A stretch of DNA of 64,000 bases from Gracilaria vermiculophylla (Eukaryota > Rhodophyta > Florideophyceae > Gracilariales > Gracilariaceae), in NCBI GenBank assembly GCA_019155205.2, contig JAHNZQ020000010.1:10908-74907 (forward strand), in the 5' to 3' direction. Positions 32,393 to 44,316 of this stretch are shown piece by piece; position 1 is the first letter of the stretch; each line of letters begins with the position of its first letter. Made by a program: the position numbers and the translations under genes. The notes beneath the pieces are model-generated. The model was given only the letters and a program-made list of their open reading frames with translations. It searched no databases and was not told where the DNA came from.

Positions 32393-33842
32393 TACTAGAG
32401 TATCTGAAGGCCTTTCATACCAGAAACGTTTACCTGTGAACGATTTCGGTAGGAACGATTCTGATTGGTCCATGTTTTTAGCTCAACCTCGTTTTATGAA
32501 GTGAGGTACACTACAATCACCGTTCTTGTGTGAATGAATTACAGCTTTTGGCTTGGTTCTATAGCCTGAAGGTCTTTGGGGTTTTCAGCTAGAATTACTG
32601 TGTAAGATTCCAACATTGCTGTCTAGCAGAGACAAATAATCATTTAGAAAATTACAAAAACAATCATTTTTATGTTAAGATACGGTCTAGTTTAAAAATA
32701 TATCACGTTTGTGTCAAAGTGAAGAATCTGTGCGTCTTGTGCTGTACGGGAACAAAACTCGTGTTCTCAAATAAATATGTATGCAAAACATTGAATTTAA
32801 AAACATGCCATTTTTATCAACTTTGAGGTTTTTTTGCAGATCAGGAACTAAGTCTTCTTTTGTTTTCTATATGCCGCTGAAATAGCATGTCGGCATCAAA
32901 AGAATGTTTGCATTCTTTGCCAAGATTCTTATATTATCGCAGCAGTTCGTGATACAGTTTTTCTACTCATAAATTACTTCAAACTGCTTTTTCTTAACAC
33001 AAACCAGTTTTCAAAAAAACCTCTGCACATTTTCAATTTCAATTTCATTCACGTCTGCTAATTGCACTGCTCACTACATTTTCTTTATGTTTTTTTCTTG
33101 TCACCTTTCTTTTATCCATTTAAACTTCTATACTGATGCATTTTCTTGCTGAAAAACATAGCCTTTGTCATGTGTGCAATGTCCAAAAGGTAGCAAATAA
33201 TTTTGGAGAGCTATTCTAAAGCACTCAGAGTCCATATTTTCATTTGCGCATGCAAGATTTACGTATCTGTATTTTGAATGACCAACTTATACCATCATAA
33301 CCCTTCCTCAGGCGTGTTCTGTCTATTATTCAGGAAGGCATTTTTTTCTTCTCAAATCTTGCCAATAAAATTAAAAATGTCCGGGAACCTCCAAGGTGCA
33401 TTGTTTTCCTTAGAAAACATGACCGTGCTCTAGTTATTGTTTCAATACGCCATGTGTGCACATCAAGTCACTCTTTATTGATTATGGTGGTCTCCTAAAA
33501 CGATGGTTTTTACATTTTCGTGTTCTTGAACTATGATACAGCGAGCAGCGCACGCGGATCTGGCTGATAGGCCCAAGAAAGACAATGGAACTAATGTCTC
33601 TCGGACCGGTGCGGTGACCTCAATTGAGTTCAATTTTACCGGAAATGATGTCAGCGCACAATCACGCAAAATTAAAAATTAAAAATTGGAATTTGATCCG
33701 TACGCCGATACATTGGAAATTCTAAATTTAATAATAATTTTTTACAAGGGCTGCCTGTTAAGTATATATAACTTAGAACACACCATGAGGTGACACAGCA
33801 GCTCAGTAAGTGTCAGAATACATGCGAGGAAGTAATCCAAAA
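32393..33842. other. AT-rich relic sequence, including an old Tc1 terminus
   Basis: About 32690-32990 has weak but colinear similarity to the Tc1 terminus at 10655-10934 (for example CAACTTTGAGG...GGCATCAAA). The rest is AT-rich with no gene. The short frame 33475-33669 (minus) has no motif. Confidence 0.4.
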
Positions 33843-33853
33843 ATTTGAACGTA

Positions 33854-34336
33854 ATGGAGGTCAGCAGGGCAAAGGATAAGTTATGGGGATGCAGAGGACG
33901 TTTACCAGCTCTAGCTCAGATCTACATTGAAGTGCCTTAACCACAACTTATATGGTGGTTCAGTCGCGCAAACTCGGCCAGAACAGAAATTCCACTACAA
34001 AGCAGAGACACTCATTACTACCATTCATATTCTAACATGACACACATGTGTTAGCCACAGTTTAACAATGCTTAGAACAGCAAGACACAACAAAACATGA
34101 CAGATACGTGCACTCACAAGAGCAATGAGAGTGCACAAATTCACAAATCCTGCATGTCATTGTAATCCGCTTCCATGCGCCAGCGTCCTCCACGTCGATT
34201 CAATCCACGTATGCACTCAGCCAGCAATCTAGTCTTCCAGCAATGCACCTAGCCAGCCATGTATTCAACTAGCATTGCCGTTAGCCAACAAGGAACATAT
34301 AGTTTTTAGTGACAGCAAAGGCATTTGCACCAAAAT
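33854..34336 (+). repeat. Dispersed repeat R4, copy 2
   Basis: Homologue of 4396-4962 and 50975-51457. It has the clearest A-box-like TAGCTCAGATC followed by the ACTTATATGG and GGTTCAGTC boxes. It ends near GGCATTTGCACCAAAA, shared with copy 3. Confidence 0.6.
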
Positions 34337-34599
34337 AACCTCATTGAGTTTCTAAAAACTCAAAAACTCCTTCGGAGGCTCGACTAATTCTAAAAATATT
34401 TAAACTTTTAGAACATTTTCCACACCCACTTGAACATCAGACAGAACAAAGTGACATGTGTTAAAGGAGCAGTTCGTAATATAGTTCAAGTGATCCAGCA
34501 AGTCAAAATACCGCGGATTGAATCAGTAAGGGGCTTAAGGTAAAAGAACGTTTCCTCAACTTTTGCATTGAAGTATAAAATTTTACTTGAAAAAACGAA

Positions 34600-36672
34600 T
34601 GTTGATATCGTGAATGACATTTCTTTTCGATACCATGCTTCACTACTCTGTGACACTCTTCAATATTTTTCATAAACCAGTCTCTATTAGAACCAATGTG
34701 ACACAAAAACACTTTGTTTTCCTTAGAGAGCATCCAGAACATAAAACCTTCGATTTTGTGTTACCTCTGCAATAATTGCATCGTCCTTGATATAAAGCTT
34801 TCGTAATCATTCCATTCTGTTTTTTCCTTATTCTATTGGTTTGCATTAATAGCAAGCGAGTGCCAGCAAATTCTGGTCATTCCTGAATATTTCCATGTTC
34901 CGTTTCAGATCTGTTCATTAAACCAATTTTTTCCGAGGTACGTTCTATTAATTCATCAACCAGCTCACATTAAAAAAAGTTTGGAATTTTAACGCCCTTC
35001 CTTTTATTTTTTGTTTTATACAGTTTCCACGCATCTACAAATGCAAACTGCTAAAAGGGAGCAATTGACTCGAACTGACCATTCTTTCACTCTTATTTTC
35101 TTCTATGGATTCAAATATTTTTTTTGGCATCTGATATGGCGATCGATTATTGAACATGTTTTGTAATACTCTTCACAATTCTCAAGAATTGCAACCTCCA
35201 ACTTCGCTTTCTTATGAATAGTCCCCTTTCGTCTCCATCATTCTCTAACAACAGAAGTACCTGGATTGACCAAACCCGAGGTTGAAATAAAATACATTCT
35301 GTCTCGATTTATCCATGTTACGGCCATTATATCACTATTGGTGACGCTTTCTATTGAAATCATAGATATAAAGTCGCTTTTGTTTCTTGAAGTAATTTCA
35401 GATACGTTTTTTATTGGAAATTCTCGAGAAGCATTTTTGATTATTCCAGTAATTCTCAACCCTTTTCCCATGAGTGTTTTAGCGGTGTTGACAGACGCAA
35501 AAAAAGAATCGGCACATACGAAATTATCTGATCCAAACCACAGTTGTACTATTCGGAGTAGAATAGCTGTTCCACGGGCATCATCTGAATCCAAAAACCT
35601 GTTTCGGATTATTAGCACCCATATTGAGTTCATTAATCAGCATTACACCACTTCGTCCAAAACAAACAGCTTTCTTTTCAAGACCATTTACCGGCTTTTT
35701 AGCCCATGCTGTATCGTGTGGAGGCCCAACACCAATCCAATGAACTCCTAATCTGTTCCACCGTGACATTTTTTCGTCAACACATAAAGCATAAGATGGC
35801 GTGGCAAAATACCGGCGACAATTATGGACCGCCATCACGAAATCGGCTATGAAGGATCATCTTATGATTCCTTGTTCTTCGGTCACACCATATCTACAAA
35901 AACCTATGCATCTGCTGAGCAATTGAAATCTATTTCGTGATATACCAAGACCGATATTTGGTTGTGTAATAAACTTTGAAAAAGTCTCAATGCTCCAAAT
36001 GTCTTGTCTGTTACAAAACACAATACGAGTCATTAAAATAAGAACCCCAAAACTTTTGAGCAGCTTTTCTCCTGAGGTCCTGCTAGCACCTTTTCTTTCT
36101 AGGCAAATATTGGTTTTGCGGACGATAAATTGCGAATGATGCATAGGAAAATCCAGAAAAAGAAATCCAATGCAGTCATTCCTGAAGAAGCTGGATGAGA
36201 TGAGATAGAATCCCCTGCTGGGCCAATAGTTTTACACTGATGCGTTTGCATGCAACCATTCAGAGGCCTCAAAATCATACAAGTTTCCCATTTCCGACCA
36301 TGAGCAATAGTTGATTGGCACGTTACATGCTGATTTTCATCATCTGGTTGCTCTCGCAAATTTTGCATATGCGGTGGTGTCAACATAGCTTCACTTTCAG
36401 CAGTTTCGATGTTTCTCAGATCAATCGCATTGTTTGTTTCTTTTGAAGCGTGCGGGCCCTCGTAAACACCGGTATCATGTTTGGCACTAGAAAGAGGTGA
36501 TATTTCGATTGTGGATTCTGCGAACATCAACATCATGAACTTTTTCTCGGAGCGCAGTTGACTTCAAAAAAGATACATAATAGCGTTTACATTCCGCGTC
36601 GGTGGTAATCAGGCAAGCGCGGCTGTTGACAGTTGTTCCAGCATCTCTGTGAGGGTCTATGGACGATGCCAT
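34600..36672 (-). pseudogene. PiggyBac-type transposase (DDE_Tnp_1_7), heavily broken
   Basis: Several minus-strand frames line up in family order. An N-terminal part (36099-36672) is followed by FGVLILMTRIVFCNRQDIWS and LGISRNRFQLLSRCIGF (35857-36144). Then come CVDEKMSRW (first catalytic Asp) and WIGVGPPHDTAW (35581-35838), and FVCADSFFASVNTAKTL (second Asp) (35238-35633). Next is YYKTCSIIDRHIRC...KEWSVRVN in broken sequence near 35050-35200. Last is a Cys-rich end (CNYCRGNTKSKVLCSGC) near 34750. PiggyBac enzymes cut at TTAA and leave no scar. I could not fix the terminal repeats. Frameshifts and stops are many, so this is an old copy. Confidence 0.8.
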
Positions 36673-37349
36673 AGTTTACGGATGATGTCAATGGGTCTGG
36701 TTGATGTAACAATTACAAATGACTCTCGATTGCTGTGGACACAGCTCAGCGCTGCCAGCGTCGACGGCATGATAAGGAGATCAAAACAAAAAAATCGGGA
36801 AAAGTTTTAATGTTTTCACATAAGCTCGTGCACGTCTCCAAGTATGATGTGGAGCTTTGACTCCCCACCAACCATCCACGTGCCGAGAGTATCCGGATTG
36901 ATGGCTCCCGGCACGCCGCTTACTGTAGCGTGCCAGCATCAATGTAACTCTACCCTTACTACTTAAACTAGTCTCTACAAAGACGACTTGGTGCTCTCGG
37001 GCCAGGGCGCATGCAAAACTAAAAGGCTATTCGCTAACTGTAATATAAACCTCCCTCCTTTGGGATGACTTTGCTCGTGGAATTACTATCAACAACCGGC
37101 GGCGGTATCAACTGGCGCGTTGATTCTTTCCACTGGACGGGTATCGACATTTCTCTTGCGGCATTCATTTTCATCATTGGGTCCAGTCACTCTTGCGCTG
37201 CATTCCGGTCGGATTGGCGCTTTGTGCCATTTGGATCCCTGGGCACTGTTGGCGCGAGTTTCATTGGCTCGCCAAACTCGTGTTCCTTTTTCTTCATGTC
37301 GCGTAACTGTCTGGTGGGTAATTTTGTTACATCTCCGGTCGATATCCGT
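36673..37349. other. Flank between PiggyBac relic and chromovirus copy B
   Basis: About 36840-36985 resembles 60762-60905, a second dispersed repeat pair (shared AACCATCCA, CGGCACNC and GCTNACTATAGCGTGCC-type blocks). A minus-strand frame at 37187-37390 (MKKKEHEFGEPMKLAPTVPR) is protein-like but partly overlaps the LTR. Confidence 0.45.
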
Positions 37350-37933
37350 TGTGGTATCGTCAGTTCTCCTTTCGAGACGATAGCGCACAACGTCCGGTAA
37401 GAGTTTTTGGGGAATCCATAGGCACGAGTTCCTAAAGGTGGTCTCCGGTGATCACGATCGCGAGCCGGGGGAATCCTGTAGGAAATTCCGCAAGCACTAA
37501 TCGGAGAAGGGGTTTCACTGGGCGGACAATTCTCCTAAAGGCGCTGCCATGAGGCCAGCTGAGAATCGGCGACTTAGAAACCTGAAGGCGTAGAGAAGAG
37601 TCTCCTACCATTAAAATAGAGTCTCCTACCATTAAAATACAAAAAGACTCAAGGGTGTATGGTTACCGTCCACGAGGAGGGGGAGGGGGATCAACCGGCA
37701 AATTATATACTGCCAGGAGCTCTCCTGTACAGGTCTTACTACTGCACAGTAGTCTAATTACCTATATTAATTACCGAAAACAAATCTAAACTCTGCAACT
37801 TCTTAGGAGTACTGTAGCACATGTGGGCCGAATACTGCCCCACGCGTCTCAGTTAAGAGAATACAAACCCTTCTTAGGAATGTCCCGTCGTAGAGCCATA
37901 AGACAATATCACCTTATGGTCTACTGTACTACA
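37350..37933 (-). repeat. 3' LTR of copy B
   Basis: 584 bp. On the plus strand TGTGGTA...TACTACA. Next to it on the element side is AGGAAAGAGGGTA (minus strand), the polypurine tract. An internal tandem duplication (CCTACCATTAAAATA twice near 37603-37640) makes it longer than its relatives. Confidence 0.85.
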
Positions 37934-38413
37934 TACCCTCTTTCCTGAATTGCTCCCCGTTCTCGAGATGTATCTTTCCATAGCTCGATCCTTACACGGC
38001 TCCGAACGGTGGCGACGTCATAGTGGTCTGCCGCGATGTGACAAAATTTCTCCTCCGGAGATTCCTTCGTACTTCCTTGTTCCCGCGCGGCGTATCCAGC
38101 GCAAGCTCGTATATTGCCTTTGAGGCGGTTTTTGACCCTTAGCTTTTCTCGGCTCGAACTCGTCTGCTTCTTTTTGGTGTTCCCCTCTGGTGCTATAGTG
38201 CCATGTCCCATTTCCTCCAAGATCCTATTTCGGGAAACGCCCAATTCTTCACGGCCGCTGGCCCATATTCATTTGAGACAACGCACTCACACTTTTACAT
38301 TCTTCCCTTTCGTCGTACTCCGCTCCCTATGAAGCCATTTCCCGCTAAAGTGCTTTTCTTTTTGTCTGCATCCTCGAATCCGTCTTCTCCACGCATTCCT
38401 TGCCAACGATCCT

Positions 38414-39106
38414 ATGGTGGAAAGCCTGGTGATCCGTGCGCCAGTTCCATTACCGGCTTCATGGCAGGACTTGAATATGCCTCCCGAGGTCGTGACGCAG
38501 CCTCCAGCATCGATGTCGGACTCTCCCGCGGCGATGGCTGATGTGACGCCTATGGAAGGGGACGAGACTACTTCCGTCCTGACTGTTTCGGCACCGTTGA
38601 TGCAACCCCAACTGGAAACCGTTTCGGTTCCGGTTATTCAGCCTCATCTGAGAAGCGTCCCGGCTCCCGTGCCGCCGTCACCCATGGTGGCGGCTGGTCC
38701 ATCCTTGGGCCCGCCAACCTCTGCAGCAGTACCTGCAGAGCCCGCTCGGAAGCCCACTATCCCACCCACTACGCCGTTCGCGAGTTTTTCTGTGCCGGTT
38801 GTTGCTCCTTTGACGGAGATTTTCGCTTCTGGCGTTCCCTCGGGCGGTTTTTCTTCTGGGGCTCTTGGTACTGTCTTCCAGGAGTTGGTTCAGGCTTGTC
38901 TTGGGATGGGCCGTCCTGCTCCTATTTCTGCTACAGAGGCCCTGCGCGAGGCTCGCAACTGGGTCCGAAAGCTCCATAAATCCCGGGCGGACCAAACCTC
39001 GATGGCTGCCATCAAGGAGAGTCTGGCGGGGTTCCTTGAGAGCCAAACGCAAATAGCAAATTCTCGCCTAGAAGCAGAGTATGCGACGCGATTTGGAGAC
39101 CTGTAG
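38414..39106 (+). CDS. Antisense ORF of chromovirus copy B, intact 230 residues
   Basis: Transcribed opposite to pol, between chromodomain and 3' LTR, as in copy C. The N-terminal part is rich in Pro, Val and Met (TVSAPLMQPQLETVSVPVIQ). The conserved C-terminal block is GALGTVFQELVQACLGMG, then TEALREARNWVRKLHKSR, ending RLEAEYATRFGDL. The frame is open here while pol in the same copy is broken. Function unknown; see the copy at 1648-2265. It may be a real accessory gene of the element. Confidence 0.6.
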   Translation: MVESLVIRAPVPLPASWQDLNMPPEVVTQPPASMSDSPAAMADVTPMEGDETTSVLTVSAPLMQPQLETVSVPVIQPHLRSVPAPVPPSPMVAAGPSLGPPTSAAVPAEPARKPTIPPTTPFASFSVPVVAPLTEIFASGVPSGGFSSGALGTVFQELVQACLGMGRPAPISATEALREARNWVRKLHKSRADQTSMAAIKESLAGFLESQTQIANSRLEAEYATRFGDL

Positions 39107-39409
39107 GCGTAAGGAACCGTGTACGATAATATATCCAACGTAGTGACAGAATAAAATACCCTTGAGGTGGAGCAGTTGCTCCCCAACGGGTGATTGCAGT
39201 ATGACATGGCCATGCCCGGTCTCCCGGCGACGTTGAATGCCGCTGTGGAAGCAGCGACAAACGGGCAACAGTGACTTGCAAGCAACAAATAGAACTCCAG
39301 GTGAGGGTGAGATAGCTGAGAGCGACAAAGAACTCCGTTGGAGGGCCCCTCCTCCTTTACAAAACGGAGACTCCTACACGGAAATGCTATTCCCCTCCAG
39401 ATAGACGTA

Positions 39410-40733
39410 TCATCTCCTGAAGAATTTTTCCGGAATATGTTCCGAGAGCTTCTCCGTGTCATCCTTTGAGGTATACCCATACCATCGTATGCAGTACACC
39501 AGTCCTGCAGCGGTTTGTCGGTGAGAGACAATATGATCCACCGCACAAAGAATATCACCGTGAGAGGTCGTGATGGCGTCTAAAGCTTCCACAAAAGGTT
39601 CACCGGGAGGTGTGACGGGACTTACAGTATCCATCGGTGTCGTCGCCTCTGAGGTGGTAGGAGTAGGACTTCTCGCGTGCGGCGCCCAAGGTAGGGTGGC
39701 GGGCGTTCCTGAAAGGCGAGACGTCGAGACATTCGTCACCAGATCACGGGAGACGACGTCTCAGTGCCCGTGTACCTCGATGGTGACAGTGTCCCTGTAG
39801 ATTTGCAAGCGTCTGTAAGGAGCTGATATGTTTGAAGCTAACTTTTGTTTGACGTTTGGTGGCTCATGAAACGTATCCCCAGGTTTGTCGAGAAAAACCT
39901 CATCTGCTTCCTTTGGGTGAGAGCCTTCTTTGACCTTGACATCAAAATCTCGTTTGTATCTCCTTTTCATGGCGTTGGGACTCTTCTTTGCGAGAGAGAG
40001 TGCGTCCTCGTAGCGTCACAAAATGCAATGCTTTGATTGGGCCCTTTTTGGTGACTGTGGCCCATCCTACGGGTGTGCAGTTGGGCGTGACGCAATAACG
40101 GCTCTAAAAGGGGACGCTCGTGAGCACCAGATTGAAAGGCACGGTTTCCATGTAGTGGTACACCTGCAGGTTATATGCAAACGTGAGTGGGCCTACATAC
40201 GCGTCCCAATCCTTGTGGTATTCCGCGACATAATGCTTCAGCCTTGAGGCGATGGTTTTGTTTAAACTTTCCGCCTGTGCAGTGGTCTGGGGGTGGTGTA
40301 TGGTGATACACAACTACTTCATCCCCAGGATTCTTGAGACGGCGCTAAACAGCTTCGCAGTAAAGTGAGGTTCGTTGTCCGTAAGGAAGTACACCGGGAT
40401 CCCATATAAGTGGACCCAACTCCGCAGAGAAGTGTCGGCTATAATTGCTGCCATGGCGCTCCTGAGGAGAACGGGACGCGTGATCTTCGAAACCCGATCG
40501 GTGATCACAAGGATAAATCTGTATCCTATCTCCGACTTGGCTAGAGGTCCCAAAGTATCCATGGCCACGAACTCCAAAGGTCTTGAAATCGGGAAAAGAG
40601 TGAGTAGCGTCCGGTGTTTGCAGACATACCCCCGAGCGGCGGCGTATGAGTGATAATCCACCACCGTTTCGAAAGACTTATTAGCTGCGTGCAGCCATTG
40701 AAACTTTCTCCCCATGGTGAAATACATGCACAA
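39410..40733 (-). pseudogene. Copy B integrase and chromodomain
   Basis: Pieces 40314-40733 (remnant zinc-binding module, then MDTLGPLAK with the first Asp, and FLTDNEPHF with the second) and 40104-40313 (HHPQTTAQAESLNKTIASR with the Glu). They are followed by the linker 39761-39970 and the chromodomain 39410-39739 (VDHIVSHRQ, CIRWYGYTSKDD, SEHIPEKF). DNEPHF replaces the usual DNGPQF. The integrase start is separated from RNase H by the solo LTR. Confidence 0.75.
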
Positions 40734-40753
40734 TCCACCGGGGTGCCCTCTAA

Positions 40754-41307
40754 TGTGGTATTGTCAGCCCTCCTCTCGAGGTAGTAAAGCACAACGTCCG
40801 TTATGAGTTTTAGTTGACTCCAAAGGCGCGTGTTCCTAAAGGTGGTCTCCAGTATCCGCTGTCGCGAGCCGGGAGAATTCTTAAAGGGGATCCGCAAACA
40901 CCAAGGGGACGGAGAAGTTCACTGGGCGGACAATGCTCCTACAGGCGCTGCTATGATGCGACCTGGGGATCGGCGGCTTACAAACCTGAGTTGATCGACG
41001 AGAGACTCCAACAGGAAAAGTAGATGAAGACTCAAGGGTGCTTTTCTTTACTTCCCCAGAGATGGAGCTCAACCGGCAGATTAAGTATCAAGCCGGGAGC
41101 ACGCCTCGGCAGGTCTCGCTACTGTAGTAATTACCTGCATAAATTAACTAAAATAAATAATAATTCTGCCGTCTCTGAAGGATACTATAGCGCACGCGGG
41201 CGGGGTTATGCACCACGTGGCCCAGCAAATAAAATACGAGCCCTCCTTAGGAATACTATACCAAAAGGCCAAACCACCATTTTAACCTTAGGAGCCACTG
41301 TACTACA
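40754..41307 (-). mobile_element. Solo LTR nested in copy B pol
   Basis: A 554-bp LTR of the same family between RNase H (ending 41371) and integrase (starting 40733). The flanks TCTAA (40749-40753) and TCCAA (41308-41312) form a 5-bp duplication with one change. A second element inserted here and later lost its interior by LTR-LTR recombination. Confidence 0.85.
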
Positions 41308-41370
41308 TCCAAGGCGAGAATAGAGCAAAGATACAGGACCCTCGCCCGTAAGCTCGCCGGGACCACCTTG

Positions 41371-42087
41371 TTAAAGAGTACCGTACAGGGAAAGACGGCT
41401 TACAAGTTCGCCGTCATGGTCAACATCAAATGCCGATGCTAGAATCCCGACAATGGAGGGGCACTCCTTGCAGTATGTATCCATACTCTGCTCCTTCAAG
41501 ATCTCCGCTGTGATGAGAGGGAGAAATTCTTTCTCATCTTCAACGGGAGCCATCACCTTAGAGAGTCTAGTGGGCGTGCCTCCAGGTTCACAGCATTTCA
41601 CGCATTCTCTCTCGCATTCTTCTTTCCTGTGGGCACTATTAATGACTACACAAGTAATAGTATCCTGCAAAGGCAGTTTATCTCTCCTCTCTGTAGACCT
41701 ACGTGACAGCGCGTCCACTGCCTGGTGTACCATTCCAGAGCAGTAGACGATGTCAAACTCGTAATCCAATGGGCGCAGTCTCCACCTCTCCAGGCGGCCG
41801 TAAGCAGCCGTCAAGGACAGTATCCACTCAAGTAGTGTATGGTCCGTCCTCAAGGTGAAACGTGCGTTCTCCCGGTAGATATGTAGAACCAACACCGCCC
41901 ATACAATGGCGAGGAATTCGCGCTCCGAGGTGGAGTAATTACGTTCTGGCCTGGAAAGGCTGCGACTCCAGCTCTTTATAGGTTGAAGTCCACTTTCGGG
42001 TTGTTCCTGTATGGGGGCAGATCCGAAGTGATATTTACAGGATCCTATGTCCAGCACCATTCGGCCGTTTCCCTCCGGAAGAACCAA
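41371..42087 (-). pseudogene. Copy B RNase H domain
   Basis: A 238-residue frame with YSTSEREFLAIVWAV, RTDHTLLEWILSL and QAVDALSRR, the standard RNase H pattern of gypsy elements. It removes the RNA template in cDNA synthesis. The C-terminal 90 residues are the linker to integrase, cut by the solo LTR. Confidence 0.8.
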
Positions 42088-43053
42088 AATCGATGGCTTT
42101 ATTAGTCACCTCTTCAACGTGTTAATGGCTTCGAACTATTCGTCCGTCGAGGGGGCCGAATGCGTCGGTTTCTCGTTCTCAATTAGGCCATTTAACGGCG
42201 CAGAAATACGAGAGAAATTCGGAACAAAGCTTCCAAAGACATTACACAACCCCATGAAAGAGCGGAGCTCCTTCTAATTTGTGGGAAGGTGAGCCTCCTT
42301 GATGGTGTCTTGAGACTTTCCAGAAATCTTTAGGGAGCCTGGCAGCACAATGTGCGCCAAAAGTTACACCAAGAAATTAAAACAGAAACACTTCTTCAGT
42401 TTTAAGGTGAGTCAAACATTCTTCAGGAGTTAAACCCCGTGATCAATATGCACGGAGTGCTTCTCCTCGCTACGGGGGTATATAATGACGTCGCCAATAT
42501 AAAGTAAACCGTACTGCCACTTCATTCTTCATAGGATTATGTGCACTGCGCTTTGGAACGTAGCCGATGCGTTCTTCAATTCAAAATGGCATCCTTAGAA
42601 ATCGGAAATTCTCACAGTGAGAGATGAGTGTTGCCTTACATTTATCGGATTCATCCATATGAATTCGCCAGTTGCAACTACTGCTATCTAGCGTAGAGGA
42701 AACGGACGCATCTCCTATGGATTCGATACATTCATGAATACACGTATCTGGTATGAAACGCGTATAATCACCTCGTTAAGGCGTCTATAGTCAATACAGA
42801 ACCCCAAGGAGCCATTTTTTTTCTTCGCAAACACCACTGAGGAGGCGCATTCCGATTTGGAGGCCTCCATAACATCTTTGTCCATCAACCTTTGGAACCC
42901 GTCGCGTTGGAAATCACGCGCATGAGGCCTTACTCTCCTCGGGAGTTGGTGTACCGGTTTCTTCTCAGGTGTAAGCTGGACCCCGTGTTTGACAAGGTTT
43001 ACCTGTGGAAGGCGCTCATCCCACATGATTTCAAAGGCTAATAGAATCTCCAC
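42088..43053 (-). pseudogene. Copy B reverse transcriptase
   Basis: The N-terminal frame 42715-43053 has HGVQLTPEKKPVHQLPRRV, ECASSVVFAKKKNGS and FCIDYRRLNEV. The active-site box near 42490 reads LYIGDVIIYT, where the family has YIDDV; the first Asp is lost. Frameshifts lie between the parts. Confidence 0.75.
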
Positions 43054-43413
43054 TTTCCTATGGCGATACTCTTTAAACTCTTCGCCAATTTGGAGATTTT
43101 CCTAGCAGAGGGCAGGCTTCTCTTCCTCTGGAGTCGTCGATTCCGCGTCGGTTTTCATTGTTGCGATTGTATTGTGTTCAGCAGGGTATTACATACACGA
43201 AAGATGAACCAGTCCTGCAGAGGCGAGCAGTGGCGGTCCGACGACAGATCCTTTTTTAAGCACCTAAGGCGACTTCTTCAGGTTAGCAAGAACGACCATG
43301 AAGAGAACAGTCGGCACTACTTCCGTATCGCCAGGCGCCGTCATAAAGTGCTGCTTAGTCGTCAGATGTGGACTCCCCTGTAGGAATGAAATGCCGGGTG
43401 CAGGGGTCTGCAC

Positions 43414-44072
43414 CTAAACTTTGGCCTGACTTCTCGCTGTTATTACGATACTCTTAAGAACCCGGAGCTTTTTCAACTGCGTTTCCTTTGAATGATTACC
43501 CACTTGATGAGCATGGGCGTCTAGTCCCGGAGATGCAGACGCCATACCTACAGGAGCGGCGGCGTGAATCGTCACCTTCCGCAGGCATGGGTATATCGCA
43601 CGTATATACCGAACCACAAAGGAAATGCACAATATGCATGTGCTTTCAAGTTGTTCGCCACGAGTAAACACACCTTCACCGGTACTGCGCCCAACCGGAG
43701 ATTCAAAAATAATAATACAGGAATCTTCAGTGCTTAAGGCGACGCGTATCGCACCGTAGAGAGCTTTCCGGTACTCAAAAAGCCGAAAGCATAACGCGGG
43801 AGCACGTCAGCGTGCACCAGATTAAAGCCAGCTCGAGTTCCAAGGATTGCACGCACCGGTATGCAGGTAAAGGGAGAATATCCTATAGGGAAAAACACGT
43901 TATAGTTCTCACGGTGGAGCGTGCAGACAGATTCTTCAAAGGTCTCGTATGGTTCCAAGTGGATTGGCGACTCAGCAGATTCTGCGTCGAATGTGCAGAT
44001 GGCTTGTTCTCCTTTTCCAAAGGCGACCTCCGTCAGGCCATGGCTTGACGAGAAGGAGCCAGGCGAAGCCAC
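43414..44072 (-). pseudogene. Copy B protease and linker
   Basis: The protease frame (43734-44072) has EPYETFEESVCTLHREN and then VRAILGTRAGFNLVHADVLP. The DTGAG active site reads GTRAG, so the catalytic Asp is gone. The linker 43414-43671 matches copy A. Confidence 0.65.
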
Positions 44073-44316
44073 TACATGTGACCGTTCGAGGTTTCCTGGG
44101 TGAAGGGGATCGGAGTTCCAGTGGGGGATGGCTTCTGCGGTTATGCATCCGGATGCGATGTGCTCCCCTGAGATGCCACTGTTTTGGATACAAGCCCGTG
44201 CACTGGTGGTGCACCTGCGAATGGCACAGGCTGCACTCCAACTGGAAGGCGGTAACTGTACTTTCCTTGAGGAGAGCGGATGTCGTGATAAGCGGTTCGA
44301 TAACTTACGCTCTCCG

